Part shown: positions 1 through 11,999 of the stretch, piece by piece
How the letters are laid out: each line of letters starts with the position of its first letter
Numbering within the stretch: the first letter of the stretch is position 1
Assembly: GCA_024811115.1 (NCBI GenBank)
Contig: JAKOGH010000360.1
Location: 1 to 32,313 of the forward strand
DNA from: Terana coerulea
Taxonomy: Eukaryota; Basidiomycota; Agaricomycetes; Polyporales; Phanerochaetaceae
DNA length: 32,313 nucleotides
Direction: 5' to 3'
Notes under the pieces: generated by a model
The model's input: only the letters and a program-made list of their open reading frames with translations
Told to the model about the DNA's origin: nothing
Database searches by the model: none
Program-made: the position numbers and the translations under genes

Positions 1-1
1 C

Positions 2-941
2 ATGCCGACGTGTCTCATTTGCCTCAACGCACTGCGGAACCCAGCAGCTTTATCTTGCGGTAAGCGGCCACCAGTTCAATCTGTACTACGGAGTAATGCC
101 TGATGCTTCCATCCTAGGTCATGTATTTTGCTATGACTGCATTGTAAGGTTGTCCGCAACGTTCAGCCCTTCACACAGCAACACTTCTGCCCCACATGTC
201 GTTCTCCGTTTTTAATTGGTATATCTTCCGTCCTGCAGCAATTTCAGGACCTCCACTTACCCATCCAATACAGCAAACGTCGATCCACAACTTATGACCC
301 ACCTCCGACCACATCTCACGCCCGCCATCCGTCGGCTCGCGCTTGACTTCACGATTCCCAGCTCAGTCCCCGCCTCAACGCCAGCCGCCGAATGCGAGCG
401 GCTCCGGGCAGAGTCCGCCTCGCTGCGCTCCTGCTGCGAAGTCTGGCGGAAACGCGCGGCCGTGCACGCATCCGCGTCCCTCGGGCTCGTCGGCCTCGCA
501 CGTCTCGCGCGCGACCATGCGATCAAGCTGAAGAAAGAAAGGGACGATCTCGAAGAAGTATAATGCACTGAAGAGGAAGCTGGGTGACGATGACCTGTAT
601 GTATTCTTCGAGCTCCCCGCGGCATGTGGGCTGACGGTGTTTTGCACAGGCTCTCGACTCCTCCAGACGCATCCTCACTCCCGCGTCTGATACGCTCACC
701 CCTCGGCCGTCGTCTCGGATGTCTTCGTCCGGCAGCTCTAGATGCCGGTCTTCCTCGTTCTCTTCAAGCGAAGACTCGTACTGCTCCGACTGCTCCGACT
801 GCGAGCCAGCTTTGGAAGCGGCTAAGGGTCACGTCACTGGGACCGCAGGTCAAGCAGTCTCCTCCCGACTCACCGAAGCTCATGGCATACATCTCGGAAT
901 CACTACAGGAAGAAGAAGAGGCGGTGGCTGCCGACACCTAG
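2..941 (+). CDS. RING-finger (C3HC4) protein with coiled coil, frameshifted
   Basis: The start is at base 2, with probable exons 2-59, 118-218, 274-596 and 650-941. The N-terminus begins MPTCLICLNALRNPAALSCG, then HVFCYDC, and in a shifted frame HFCPTCR. Together these give the Cys/His ligands of a C3HC4 RING, so a role as ubiquitin E3 ligase is likely (family knowledge). A helical segment follows, with a heptad-like stretch (ECERLRAESASL, LKKERDDLEE, then YNALKRKLGDDD). The tail is Ser/Pro-rich with an acidic end (SLQEEEE). Two frame breaks occur. One is near 150-151 between the RING Cys pairs, where one extra T would restore the frame. The other is near 560, before YNALK. The protein is otherwise well conserved, so these may be sequence errors rather than true pseudogenisation. 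The C-terminal exon assignment is less certain than the RING. Confidence 0.72.
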
Positions 942-1305
942 ATGATGCCAAATCATTCTTACTCGTCTTTCAGACCGTAACGTTATTGAAAGCGGACTTA
1001 TCAAGCCGCATATATGTACTCGCCCAGCTCATTCCGCCTCTTCGCTATATCCAGGTGCATGCTCCCGTTAACTTCTGCGTTCCTCGTCCGACAGTAGTGT
1101 AGTTATACGCCTTCTCTCATTACGATTTTCATGTGGGTCTCGCAGCGTCATTGTATTACTATTCATCACCAACTTCAGTCGTGTACAAAGATCACATCTG
1201 CAGCACTATTGATACATGAAGGGGTATCATTCCGCTATATTCTATCCATACCACGAACCTGAAGTTCCACCATACCCCCAACAGTCGTTGGCTCATTTCT
1301 CCCAT
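942..1305. other. Convergent intergenic region, RING gene / VPS25
   Basis: This stretch lies between the stop of the RING gene (+) and the stop of VPS25 (-). The short open frames here have no recognisable content. It presumably holds both 3' untranslated regions and terminators. I see no RNA gene or repeat. Confidence 0.5.
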
Positions 1306-2116
1306 CTACTTACTTGTATTTCCGGGGAGAAACCGGACACCTTCACCATCCGCAACGGAGATTATCTGTGCTCTGCCGGTCTTGCCAAGGATGGAGATGG
1401 CCTTGCGCAATATTGCCATAGGAATGCCTGAAAGGGGAGAAGATACAGGAGGTTCGATGATGTCGTAAAACGTTAGGATGGTGTTTAGCTGTCCAGTTGA
1501 ATCGGCCTAGAACATTTCGACTGAGACATGCCAAATCGGCTCGAGGTCGCTGAGCACATACCCATCCGTGCAACGCTTCTGCCCATTCCTCCGCGGTGCG
1601 CCAGTACAAAAGCACAGACCTCGTCTGCTTACTCGGTTCGTATACAGCAAGGTTCTTCGCAACCATGTCCGCCATGATGAACGCTAAGTGGCTCGGCAGC
1701 AGCCTCCCTTGATCAAAGCTTGAATCAATACTTCGAAGTCACACGAGGACCAGACTCACTGTTGATCCGCTCATTCCTTATTACCTCGTCCCAATCGGTA
1801 CTGGATACTTCGGCATCCTCGACTCGGAGCATGAACAGACGTTTGTGTCTTGCGTACGATAAGATGAGCTTCGTCCAATGTTCAGTCACCGTCGCCTGCG
1901 TCGTTGGATTTGGCTGCTGCCTGGCATTTTACATGCTAAGCAAGCACTCGGTTCACTACAAAATGACGAGGCGTACGTGAAGAACGGGGGTGCCGAGTGT
2001 ATGGATGGTAGGAGGTATCCTATATCCCCTTCAATCACTTTGTGGCAGGAAACTTAACCGCACGTACCTGAAGGCGTCCTGTAGGTGGAAAGTGAGGAAT
2101 TTGATAGACTAGACAT
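1306..2116 (-). CDS. VPS25: ESCRT-II subunit Vps25
   Basis: Five exons on the minus strand (2116-2068, 2019-1977, 1920-1760, 1707-1562, 1506-1306) join in frame to 600 nt, or 199 aa, the usual Vps25 length. The N-terminus contains YLLPSIHSAPPFFTQQPNP, the PPF-type region that contacts Vps22/Vps36 in the ESCRT-II complex. It is followed by two winged-helix segments (HWTKLILSYARHKRLF; QLNTILTFYDIIEPP) and the terminal GRAQIISVADGEGVRF motif. Vps25 links ESCRT-II to Vps20/ESCRT-III in multivesicular-body sorting at endosomes. All introns are GT-AG and 52-60 nt long except the first (46 nt). No stop or frameshift is seen, so this is an intact housekeeping gene. The last codons (PGNTSK) could instead be the edge of a small extra intron. 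Confidence 0.93.
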
Positions 2117-2416
2117 TGCTAATCAACGATTAATAATTCTACCAAGAAGGCTGACGGCTGTGTGAGAGTATCGGAAGAGGTGGTGGACGTCGAGGGTCAT
2201 TATGATTGAGAGCGTCAAGGCATTCGGCCCCGACTTGTCTCCCAAAGTGAGGTTAGGGTTGCCTACTAAGCGCCTTCAGCGCGAAGCGTCACGGCAGTGA
2301 CCGGTGGTCTTGTGACGTCGCGTGTCGCGTTCAGGTTGGGCTGAGGCTGCTGTTCTCGTCTTCCTCGTTCACACCCCCTCTAAATTCACGGAAATCTTTC
2401 GCAATATTCTCCGAAA
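2117..2416. promoter_or_regulatory. Divergent promoter VPS25 / HIRIP3-like gene
   Basis: Three hundred bases separate the two outward-facing start codons, so both promoters and 5' leaders must lie here. I see no convincing TATA box. This is an inference from gene layout. Confidence 0.6.
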
Positions 2417-4201
2417 ATGGATGTCGACCTTGAGGATGCCGTGCTGAAAACAAAAGAGCTGGCCACAGAGCTCTGGGAGAGTGATACGATACAGTGAGTG
2501 CTGCGCAGACCATGCTGAAGTCGCCGAACTAATTAGTGCCTCGACAGCGAGTGGACGCAAAAACGATTCGAAATGAAGTTGAGAAGAGACTTGGTTTGGA
2601 TGAAGGAGCCCTGCAGCAATACAAGCGGGAGCTGACCGCAGTGGTGAAGGAAATGATGGTAAGCTGTACGCAATATGCTGAGGGCGGGTTGATATAAACC
2701 ACACAACAACACACATTAGGAAGAGGTAGAGGTCGAAAACAAGCGGGCGACGAACATGGAGGTTGAATTGCAGCCGGGCGAGGAAGAGAAGCCCTCGAAA
2801 GCGAAGAAACGCAAGTCAGATATGACATCGGCTCAGGCGAAGAAAAAGCCACGGGCAGGGAAAGAGGAGGCTACACGGGCGAAGGTGAAGAAAGCAGACT
2901 CTGAGAAAAGCAAGGGTCAGAAAATTGTGCGGTCCGCCGTAAGTCGTGGTTCGAGCGACGTTGATGACACTAAGGCTCATGCCAGCGTCCGTTATTGATT
3001 GAAGTCCGTGGTGCCGTCTTCAGATGAAGAAGATGGTGTTGGCGAGAATGGTACAAGTTCCGCTGCTGCGAAGTCGACTGATGGGAAAGCATCAAAAGCC
3101 GTTCGTATCCTAGTCCTCGTCATGTTCGCCTTGCTTATCGTATTCACAATTATTCGCCGAGCAGGCCTCACCAAACGCAGAAGCAAAGGCTATAAACGCC
3201 GAAAACCTCGAACCCGGTGGGTTAATTGTATATTTTGTTGAGACAATATATCTCACACGTCACAGAGCCAAGGCCAGACACTGCAGAGGTACGTCTCCGC
3301 TTGGGACTTTATCAAAACTTGTCCTTAATTGTTTCGTCTTGGTCGATAAACAGAGCAGCGGCTCCGAGGATCATGCCCGTGACCACAAGCACGGCAGAAA
3401 AAAAGGCTCCAAGAGGGGTAAGTCCACTTCATGTATGCCCTGTACCAATTCCTCATCCTATGTGCATCCCACGACATAGGATCCATCAGCGGTAAGGCCA
3501 ACTTGACTATATGCGCTGCGTTTCTTGACGGAAGATACTGGCTCAGCCCGCCACCAAGGGTCGGAAGCGCCAGACAAAAGAAACTAGCGAGGAATCTCCT
3601 GATGACCAGGAAATCAAACGCCTCAAGGTTCCAAATCTGCACCATTTGCGTTCCGCGCATATGCTTACCTGAGTATCCTTGAACAGTCCTTCATCACCGC
3701 CTGTGGTGTCCGCAAGGTCTGGAGCAAAGAGTTCAAGGACATTCCCGACGATAAGTCCGCCCAAATCCGGCGCCTCAAATCCCTCCTTGCCGATCTAGGC
3801 ATGACCGGACGGCTGAGCATGGAAAAGGCTAAGTCTATCAAGGCGAAGAGAGAGTTGGCGCAGGAGCTGGGTGCGTTGAACTTCACTCTCCGACGTGATA
3901 TAAGACTGACCTATGTGCGGCTTGCTGTGCGCAGAGGATGTCAAGAACTTCGAGCAGGCCGTGGTTCGGGAGCCCGTGGCCTCCCGCCGCGCATCGAGGA
4001 AGGCTTCAGAGACGACTGCACAGAAGGGGTCAGAAGATTCAGATGAGCAGGAGAGCGACGCAGAGATGATGTTGAAGAAGAAGCGGGTGCGTATCATTTA
4101 TTTTGAATAGGTCTGTGCGCTCGCGCTGAAGTTATTGATAGATCGGAAGCGCGCGGCAAAGCATTATGGCGTTCCTGGGTGACCAAAGCGACGACGAGTA
4201 A
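2417..4201 (+). CDS. DEK-C / CHZ-motif histone chaperone, HIRIP3-like
   Basis: Exons readable in frame are 2417-2493, 2548-2658, 2720-2938, 3005-3100, 3165-3216, 3266-3288, 3354-3417, 3547-3627, 3687-3870, 3935-4086 and 4142-4201. The N-terminus (about 60 residues, ELATELWESDT then NEVEKRLGLDEGALQQYK) looks like a DEK C-terminal-type helical domain. A long Lys/Glu/Ser-rich disordered linker follows. The C-terminal part (ACGVRKVWSKEF, then LKSLLADLGMTGRLSMEKAK and RELAQEL) matches the HIRIP3/CHZ histone-binding region. The ending SIMAFLGDQSDDE is typical of the fungal family. The expected role is H2A/H2A.Z-H2B chaperoning in the nucleus. The exon 1-2 junction is one nucleotide out of frame (ATACAGTGAGT, as if one G of CAG/GTGAGT were lost). 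The join between 3417 and 3547 also needs two more bases, possibly a micro-exon. Confidence 0.82.
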
Positions 4202-4862
4202 CTGATAACGTTTAATAGAGCTGTATTATCTATAGGTGCTACACTATGATCCAGGTTTAATGCAGGGTTATTATATCCCCATCGATCGCCCCAAGTGCAG
4301 ACCAATTCAGGATACCGCGGTGAGGTGAAAACGTCACCCGGTCGTGTAACAAGGTAACAGTGAGTACTCAATTTATGTGCTCGGGTGCATTTTGACTTAA
4401 CTTCTGAGCAGAGATCCTAGTCTAGACATGACGATGCTGACAGTGCATCACCGTGACGGGAGTAGAATGCAAGGCTATCCAAGTCGGAAGGGCGGCGATA
4501 TTGGTACGAATGAAACGAACCGGTGAACCTCCACCCGCAACGCACAGCCCTTTGATTAACCGTTCAGCGCGGACACGTTTGTCAACGAGAGTTGCCGCCT
4601 TCGAGCCCCAATTGAGGCGTGCTGTTGAAGCTTACTCTGCTATTTTCACGGCATCGATCCCCGTCCGACCCGGCAAAACTAGGCCAACTTAATCACTGTG
4701 ATCCTTCCCATGTCGCCTGTCGTCTATGCGTACGGCGCCGCCTCTATCGTTTACTGACAAACGCCCTGTGTTTAGTATAACACCGCTAGCGTGCCCCTGT
4801 GGTCCCTATGCTTCTACTCCTCCTTGCACGGTCGCATCCTCGAACTTTTGTCGTCCTCACGA
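4202..4862. other. Intergenic region
   Basis: No recognisable gene is present. The open frames on either strand lack domain-like composition or spliceable continuation. The downstream part presumably contains the promoter of the EF-hand/ZZ gene. Confidence 0.45.
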
Positions 4863-7800
4863 ATGGCTCAAGCAGACTCCCTGGGCATAAGCCTCGGTCG
4901 CGCAGCCTCATCCCTGCAGATATCCTCCGAACATGATGCTAAGAGGTCTAAGCGGTCTAGTTTTATTGGTATGCAGCATCGCATGTATGATATATCATTC
5001 ATGCTAGCCACTAAGCCTACTGAGGTTTTCACACAGCGCAATTTATAGAAGCGGAGGTATCGGACCCCACCGTAGCCGAAGTGACACCCCTGGCTACAGA
5101 AACCTTGAAACTCCTACAGTCATAAATCGACAGTCTTGATTCCACAAGCAAGTTTCTTACAAATGCGCTGGATAACCTTTGAAAAATGCACCCGTTTGTC
5201 TCAGGCGAGTTTTCAAGCTTACAGCAACCACCTGTGTGTTGACCGCGCCCTCTGTAGTGGCCGTTCTTGCTTTCAAGACCGCGATCACGTTCGAGTTGAC
5301 ACGCCGGCAGAACGATAGACGAGTTCGGGTCATTCACATCCGGATGTGCGACATGCTTTCGGTGCTCCTCTTGTAAGTGCTCCAACTTTTACGTATTCCG
5401 TAGTAATTGTGCTTATAAGTGAATCTAGGCTGCACAAAGTCGCCAAAGGTGACTGCGGTCAAGACGGCATCTCGGTTGAGGGACGATTGGGTTCACGTGT
5501 GAAGATCATAGCTAAGGACATCGAGGACTGCTCGGCTGTTTGCGATACTTTCTCGAAAAAAGGCAATAGGTAAGTCTCCGCCGCCCCTCGCCAGTCGCCA
5601 TTGTACTGGAAGCTGCACTTACCGCGGGTATTTTACCAGTCAATCTATTCCGTAGCCTAGAATGGGAGACCAGACTCGAGGGCTTCATCCGCACTTTCGA
5701 TGACCATAAGAAAGCGGTGCAAGATGACCTCTCCATACACGCCAGCATCGCTATCGACCAGGTCAACACGACCGTTTTGAGCGTCTCCCACAAAATCAGG
5801 ACCGTAGACGATACTACGTCGATGGCTCTGTTGTTGCAGTTGCTGCGCCCGCCGGAAGAGCGGCAGCTGTTAAAAGAGATCGAGGCACAAGGTGGCGTTA
5901 AGAAAGTGCTGCAGGACGAAAATCTCATGAAGGTCATCATCGCCGAAAGCGAAGGGGCGCGCAGATTAGCGAGTTGAAGGGTGAAGTGGAGGCGGTAACT
6001 CGACGGCAGACAGATAGGATCATAAATGTCATAACTTCTGGACCTCATGACCGGATATTGGACCCGGTACGTAACTCTCTGTAATGTGGTTTCTCGCTCA
6101 AGAATTGCGCTGACTATTGTGCCTTGTAGGACATCTACGAAGTCTAGAAGGAATCGGTAAGCCTTAAGTAGGCGCCTATATTGCACTTTGTTCACACCTT
6201 TATGCAGGGCTGGAAGGGCGTGACCAAAGCGCGCAGTCTCGTCATGGCGTTGCGCGAGTACTACGCTGAGCTCAGAAAGACGTCGTCGACAAGCGACCAC
6301 AAAGCTTTGGAGCAGATTCGCGGCATTTTCACCACGTCAGATGAGCCAGACTCGATCAAAGTGCAGGAGATAGCTCAGGTCACCAACCACGTTGTCGACG
6401 CCGAAGACCTGCGGGCCCTGGAATACATCAGCATCTCGAGAATTCAACCGCTACTGGAAACGTTTGACGACGACGCTTCCACGTTAGTTTTGGTTACTGA
6501 GGTGAACGCCTTTACCACGGCTCGCCCCAATGACTGGAGGTGAATAATGTCCTTCGCTATAGGAAGACCATTCTTAATAATATTTTCAGTTTACCAAAAT
6601 GGATGGCGTACTGGGCAGCAGGCAGGTCTGATAGCGGAGATCATGTCGCATTTAACTTATTTAGTACGAGTTGCAGGGTTTCCCCTTACTCTCAAGCACT
6701 ACTTCAATCGCATTCAAGTGCTTTTTGCTCGGATCGCCTTGGTCTCCACTTCCCACACAATCCTTCAATCCAACCGATCCATCATCGCGTAATTCCACAC
6801 GTATCACGCAGATCAGCTGCTCGTCGGTATTTATGACTCTATCAAAGATAAGTACGTCAACTACGAGTTCTTTGATTGATTCAAAGGGTACGTCGACGCC
6901 GAAGAGTCCAGAATGAAAGCCAAGCTGGAAAGCGTCAAGTATTGCATAGACGCCTCGAACACCCTGCGGTTGGTTACTGGCCCTGGTCGGCTTGAGAAGG
7001 TGTGTCCCATTCGCATTGCGGGAGTGATTGCGCCGTGCTAATGGCTTACAAGTTTCTACTACCCCTAATGTATCTGCTTCTCCGTCGAGCGCTTCACATG
7101 TTCCGAAGAGCACAGGAGGTAACCATAGACCCGCGAGAAGTCGTCAACTTGGTAGACTCTTTCACACAACTGTTCGAAGCGGCGTGTGACCGATATTGGG
7201 CAGTGACAGGTGAGTTTTGTCTCCACCGACCAAGTTTGGCTCTCTCAATGGGAACGTTCCTAGCCATGTTGAAGCTGCAGAACCACAACATCAGTGAGCA
7301 GCTTCGGAAGTCTTCGTATGGCATAGTAGGAGGGCTTTGCTCCTCAAACCATGTTGCGATTCTGATTCCGCTCGCCTTTAATATTATTATCTTGACGCGG
7401 ATGCCGTCAAGGAGTTACCCAAGAATACGTACTGGTCGACCATATTCTATCAGGAAACAAGCGACTAAGTCATCTACAACGATATGCCATTTCACAATAC
7501 GCGATTTTTGGCTACCACTATCACGTACGGCGATCTCGAGGCCGCCCAGAAGGACACGACAGACGCCCTCCTTTACGAACCAGACACTGACTCCCTTCGC
7601 ATTGACGTCTATGACCATGTCGACACCGCCGCAGGCCCCTTCCCATTCGGTGATTCAGCACTAGAGTCGACTTGGGGCGGGCACTATACCATGAAGCAAT
7701 ACGACGGCTCCTTCTCTGGAATGTCGTCAGCAGGGGTGATGCGCATTGTTCTGCCTCCCGGTGGCGCGGGTACTATTTCTGGTACGGGTACGGATGGCGT

Positions 7801-9473
7801 TGGCGACGAAGTCGCCAACGGCCAAATCCAAGGATTTTCCATCGCTTACAACAAGGAGTACACGACACGCAAGTACAAGTGGCGCTACGAAGGCACTCTT
7901 CACGGTGGCGGAGACGAGATCGGCGGCGTCTGGGGCTCAGTCGACAACGTCGGCAGTGACTTCGAGGATAGGCTGAAGGACTCTGATATTTGCGGGCAGT
8001 TTGAACACAGGATCATGCCGTTGCGGTTCAGCTTCATACAACCTACAGCGGAGGAGTTGGCCGACAACAAGTTTCGCGCTTTGTGGAGGTTCGCCATCAG
8101 GACTGTCATGAACCTTGTCAAAATTTGCATGGGGAGGTTCAGCTGGTCATATCTCGCCGAGCGTCGGCGCATCAGAAAGCGGTTCCTGGAGCTCTACGGC
8201 CGCCTCGACGAGCAGTCGCTGTCATGGCACCCCGCACACCTCAAGCAGCCTTTGACCGGTCCCGAATCGCAGGAGCTCGCTGCTAGCATCAGTCTATGCA
8301 CTCAACAAGACATTCAATTCTACCAAAGCTTGTGCAAGGCCCTGCAGCGTCGCCAGGACATTCACAGGCAAGTAATCTGTCTGAACGTGGCGGGAGTGCA
8401 CATTAACAAAATCGACACTGTAGAGGCATCAACTGCGACGCATGCAGCATCAAGTCCATACCAGGACATAGGCTCATTTGCATCGATTGCCTTACCTTTG
8501 ATCCAGAGACAAGAGAACACAGTGATTCCATCGATTTATGCTTGAGTTGTCTCGAAAGCACTGTGGATCGTGCGAAAGACGATATGCATCACGTCCCTAC
8601 CCATTCGATGTTGCAGCTGAAGGCGTGCGAGTCAAACGCGCGGCTCCATTACAACAGACGGGAAGCTGTGATTGTGCTGCGCAGGCTGTGAGAAGAAGGT
8701 TCGTATTCTCAGCTTGCCCCGCTCGTTCTGAGCGTTGTTACTGATTACGAGCGTACAGACGGATCGGACGCTGCGGGGGATCGTATCTGCCATTTCTGCA
8801 AGGAGCATGTCGAGCCTCCGGTTTGGTTCTGCAAGACCTGTGAAGGTGCGTTTCATTACCAGCGGAAAACCGTTATTGGCTCATGTTGCTGCCCTAGCCG
8901 AAGAAGACCAGAAGGTATGTATATGTATGCCCTGCAAGAAACGTTAAGATGAAAGCCATTCGCCTGTATTCGACCTCCGATTCGGCCGTCCCGCACTTGC
9001 TACGCAAGCGGAACCCGCAAAACCGCCTCCAGCGGAGACGGACGAGGGTATTACTGTACAGAGCGGTGATGTCTTCGGAGACGTACGAGATGCGGCCGGT
9101 TCTACCGAATCACTGAATCTCGTACTGGTGGAGGGAGTCCAGAACTCGACGCCCGCTCCGCAGGCCTCCCAAAACACCACAGAAAAAAGAACATAACCTT
9201 TCTCAAGCCTGATAAGCACCTGTACCTCGACACGCTCATCCTCTTCCAGCGCATCATCCCGAATGTCACGGGCACCTCAACCTCTGTAGAACAGGCGGCA
9301 AGTCTGAACCAGACACTAGAACGGCTCAAATTGTTCGAGAATAGCGTCGCGAGCAGGATGGACCGTCTCGAGCACACGTTGAATCAGGTTGCCGTGCTCG
9401 TACTTGACTCTCGTAGACTCGGAGACGAGGTCAAGGCTGTCGAAGGCCCCGGGCCCGTTTCATCCCCGTGCTA
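4863..9473 (+). pseudogene. Large EF-hand / ZZ-zinc-finger protein gene, decayed
   Basis: Recurrent fragments follow one another in + order with short introns. They match a large agaricomycete family of unknown function that I recognise by architecture. An N-terminal helical region (AVLAFKTAITFELTRRQND) comes first. A degenerate EF-hand loop follows (DDDASTLVLVTE, about 6457-6492, Gly at loop position 6 missing). Next are a long helical part (LLPLMYLLLRR), a beta-rich domain (about 7650-7960), a ZZ-type finger with CDAC, CIDC, CLSC and HHVPTH (about 8430-8610), a second Cys pair (CHFC, CKTC) and a C-terminal coiled coil ending at 9473. In-frame stops lie at 5123-5125, 5180-5182, 6145-6147 (TAG at an expected Trp), 6877-6879 and 7466-7468, plus a frameshift near 5960. 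Three introns have GC donors. The ATG at 4863 is a best guess. Decay looks genuine, as stops are scattered and mostly substitutions. Confidence 0.72.
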
Positions 9474-10024
9474 GCCCATTTGCTTAGATGTGCTTGCTAC
9501 ACTGGCCATGTCACTAGTAGTACATCATGTTATCAGTATTTCCATTTGTCTTTTGTATGCCACCAGCTGAACTTCAAGATTGTGATGGTGCGAGAGCTAC
9601 TGCAGGGTGAAGCATAATATATGCAGGACACAGGCCACTGAGCCATTCGCGGATGACTTGCAGTCAGAAAAGTGGGAAATCAGACCCCTTTATTACTGTA
9701 GCATGAGTCATGCATGCGCTTCCAAATCAAACTACAGAAGATAGAGCTTGCAGAGACCCTCAAGCCGAGAGAGCGGGAGATACATGGATGCATTGCAGGA
9801 GGTACACAGAGCCAGAGAATTAATGGTGGATTCACTAGGATATTGTAGGGATATGAAGAGACACAAAGAAACACTAGAGGTATTGTGGGCGAGAAAAGTC
9901 CGTTGGTTTCCTAAGGATAGTGGTTTCGTGCTGGTAGCTGGTGACAAATCTCTAAGTTGAGGGCAGAAGTGACCGTACACACAGAAGCTCCTAAAATGAT
10001 ATACGGCGACGCTGCAGGGAAGGT
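9474..10024. other. Convergent intergenic region
   Basis: This lies between the end of the EF-hand/ZZ relic (+) and the end of BTB-1 (-). It contains open frames of 60-100 codons on both strands, but none with recognisable content or conserved splicing. I see nothing else in it. Confidence 0.45.
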
Positions 10025-10998
10025 TTACGGTGCCGGGAACAGACTGGTCTGGCATTGATGCGGCAGCATATGCATACGTACAAAGTGAAACAGAAGACCA
10101 CGTACCTCACAAATAACATTCTGGACCATCATCGCAACGAACTCATTGAACTCGCTGAGATGTCCCCCAACTGAGGGCGCCTCGCAGCATCCCTCACACG
10201 AGATACCGTTGTCCAGCTGAAAGTTGACAAGAAACATCGGCCAGTCGAGGTACGGGCAGCGTCGAACTTCGTCTTTCGCCAGAGTGATGTACCGTATCCA
10301 CCATGAGGCAACCGGTATGTGAGAGCCCCCATGACGCAAACAAACTCGCTGACATGATTCGCATGCTGGCAGCGTGCCCACGTCCAGGTCCGCATCATGT
10401 GCGCCGGCACCCAGTTGAGCGCAATGATGTTCATGTCTTCGTCCTCGGCACCAAGGCAGTGGGAGGCCGCAGTGCTCAGTCGCCCCTGCCACTCTTCCAG
10501 CCGCTGCAGGTTGACAAAAAGGGCCTCGGCCTCGGCAGCATCCACGTCCTGTTCGTTCTTGACAATGTTTGGCCAGGGCTTCCATAGAGTGAGCCGGGCA
10601 GCTAGTTCCGCGCCGTCACGCCAGTTGATGTGGCAGGCTTCAAGACATGCCTCCATGGCGTCGTCATCAGAGACAAGTTGCGAGAACTGGTCACATGTCG
10701 CTTTGTGCACCAAGAGCATGTCGAGATTTTTCAGTGCCGTCAGCGTGAAGCGAAACTCTCTTGTGGAGGGGAAGGTAGGAGGCGTCGTGCCCGGGTGCGT
10801 TAAGCGCAGCACATTGTCGATACTGAAACGGTCGCTTGACGGTAAAAAGCAAACAGGTAAGTTCTTCCTCTTGCCGCTGATGCGCGGGAGCTTGGGGCGG
10901 TCGTCGTGGAAGAATTTGGGAGGGGTCGAAAGAGGCTTTTCGGGGCGGGTCGCGATGCCGAGAGGGCGTGAGTCGAGGCGTAGAGGATTGACAGCCAT
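10025..10998 (-). CDS. BTB-family protein 1 (N-terminally short, frameshifted)
   Basis: The main exon runs from the ATG at 10998 to 10106, followed by a 57-nt GT-AG intron and a last exon 10048-10025 (TSLFPAP, stop). The part FSIDNVLRLTHPG with downstream TALKNLDMLLVHKAT matches the end of a fungal BTB/POZ domain and its following helices. The front half of the BTB fold is not found upstream. The C-terminal half (WTWARC; VASWWIRYITLAKDEVRRCP; a SCEGC pair) aligns with BTB-3 in this window. The frame changes at a run of five C (10326-10330). One additional base there gives MGGSHIPVASWW, exactly the sense of the paralogue. This suggests a homopolymer error or a very recent frameshift. Such BTB proteins probably act as protein-interaction adaptors, possibly for cullin-3 ligases. 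No specific partner can be inferred. Confidence 0.62.
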
Positions 10999-11429
10999 GA
11001 GTGTTATAGGTATGAGCGTTTTGTTCAAAGGAAAGAGGGAGTAACGACGAAGCAGAAGTAAGGAATGGGGTTTCACGTTGGACGTTGAACGTCAGGGTCG
11101 TAAGCAGTACTGCGTTGGAGTTTTCCAACCATAACCCGCGGGCGGAGTCCGTAGTATTTTGATCTGTCGATCGGCTGCTGCTCGAGCCTTCGCGCCAGTC
11201 TTTGACTTACACAAGTCCGTCTAGACGGTACCAGTACTCTGAACACTGCAGCGGAGAAATCATAAGGGGACAGTGTCCCACAATCTTAAGCCTTAAATAC
11301 ACCCCCCTGGACGGTACACATAAAACTATTGCCGACGCAACTACCCGGTTATGACCCTCGGTTCTCGGGCATGTGAATGTGTCGAGGCCATAGAAGTCCA
11401 ACAGCGACATTACATGCATGTGGGTACAC

Positions 11430-11990
11430 TAACGACTGTGAAAGGAATTTTGCATACATGTTCGATTAAGCACTCGGAGAAAGTGCGCTTCCCGCGAGAA
11501 GTCTTGCCAGCCGGAAGGGGCGCAGGACTAGAGTACTGTGGTTTGAGTACAAGGACGACCGCAGAGCAATCAATCGTCGCGTTTGGGTTGTGACAGAGCT
11601 GCGTCAGCGCCGTGAAGATGGAATGAAATTGCTCGGGATGGTCCAAGGGCGGAGCTGGGCGGCTGGCTTTTCGTTCACAGTCGCAATTGGGTGGCTCTAT
11701 AGGGAATGTGAGCATGACATAACGCAGTGGACGTATGTATAGCCGGCAAGACTCACACAGAAAGCATGCAAACGGTCCCAGACGCGTCTACCTGGCCAGC
11801 GTCGCTCGTATGAGTAAGGATCTGGTTCATGGGGCAGAGATTCGAGGTCCAGACTGCCGGAAGCTGCGCGAGTCGGGATAGAATGCCCAGTGAAAACCTG
11901 CATTACCGACGCACGGGGGCAGTTGCCGACGGCCACGGCACCCGCGGGTGCGGCAAAGTCACCAAGGATAACGTTTGGCTTGGCGATGAG
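11430..11990 (-). pseudogene. Lignin peroxidase relic B1
   Basis: The minus strand shows GAVAVGNCPRASVMQVFTG (about 11870-11960), which matches [19 protein letters not shown] of the intact peroxidase at 24433-25822. Then come a corrupted helix region, the conserved intron position (about 11697-11760) and SHPIATVNE. The relic then jumps to FTALTQLCHNPNATIDCS and LPAGKT near 11500-11640. About 90 codons between these parts are deleted. At the position of the catalytic Trp the DNA reads GTT TGC ATG CTT, so Trp has become Cys. Frames shift several times. The relic has the same orientation as the intact gene. Confidence 0.82.
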
Positions 11991-11999
11991 CCGCTTCTA

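Noticed and set aside
9748..9960. Plus-strand frame of 70 codons with basic helix-like composition
   Set aside because: No start context, no continuation by splicing and no homologue recognised. It is treated as chance.
10397..11044. Plus-strand open frame of 215 codons
   Set aside because: It is antisense to BTB-1, whose protein matches BTB-3 over the same stretch.
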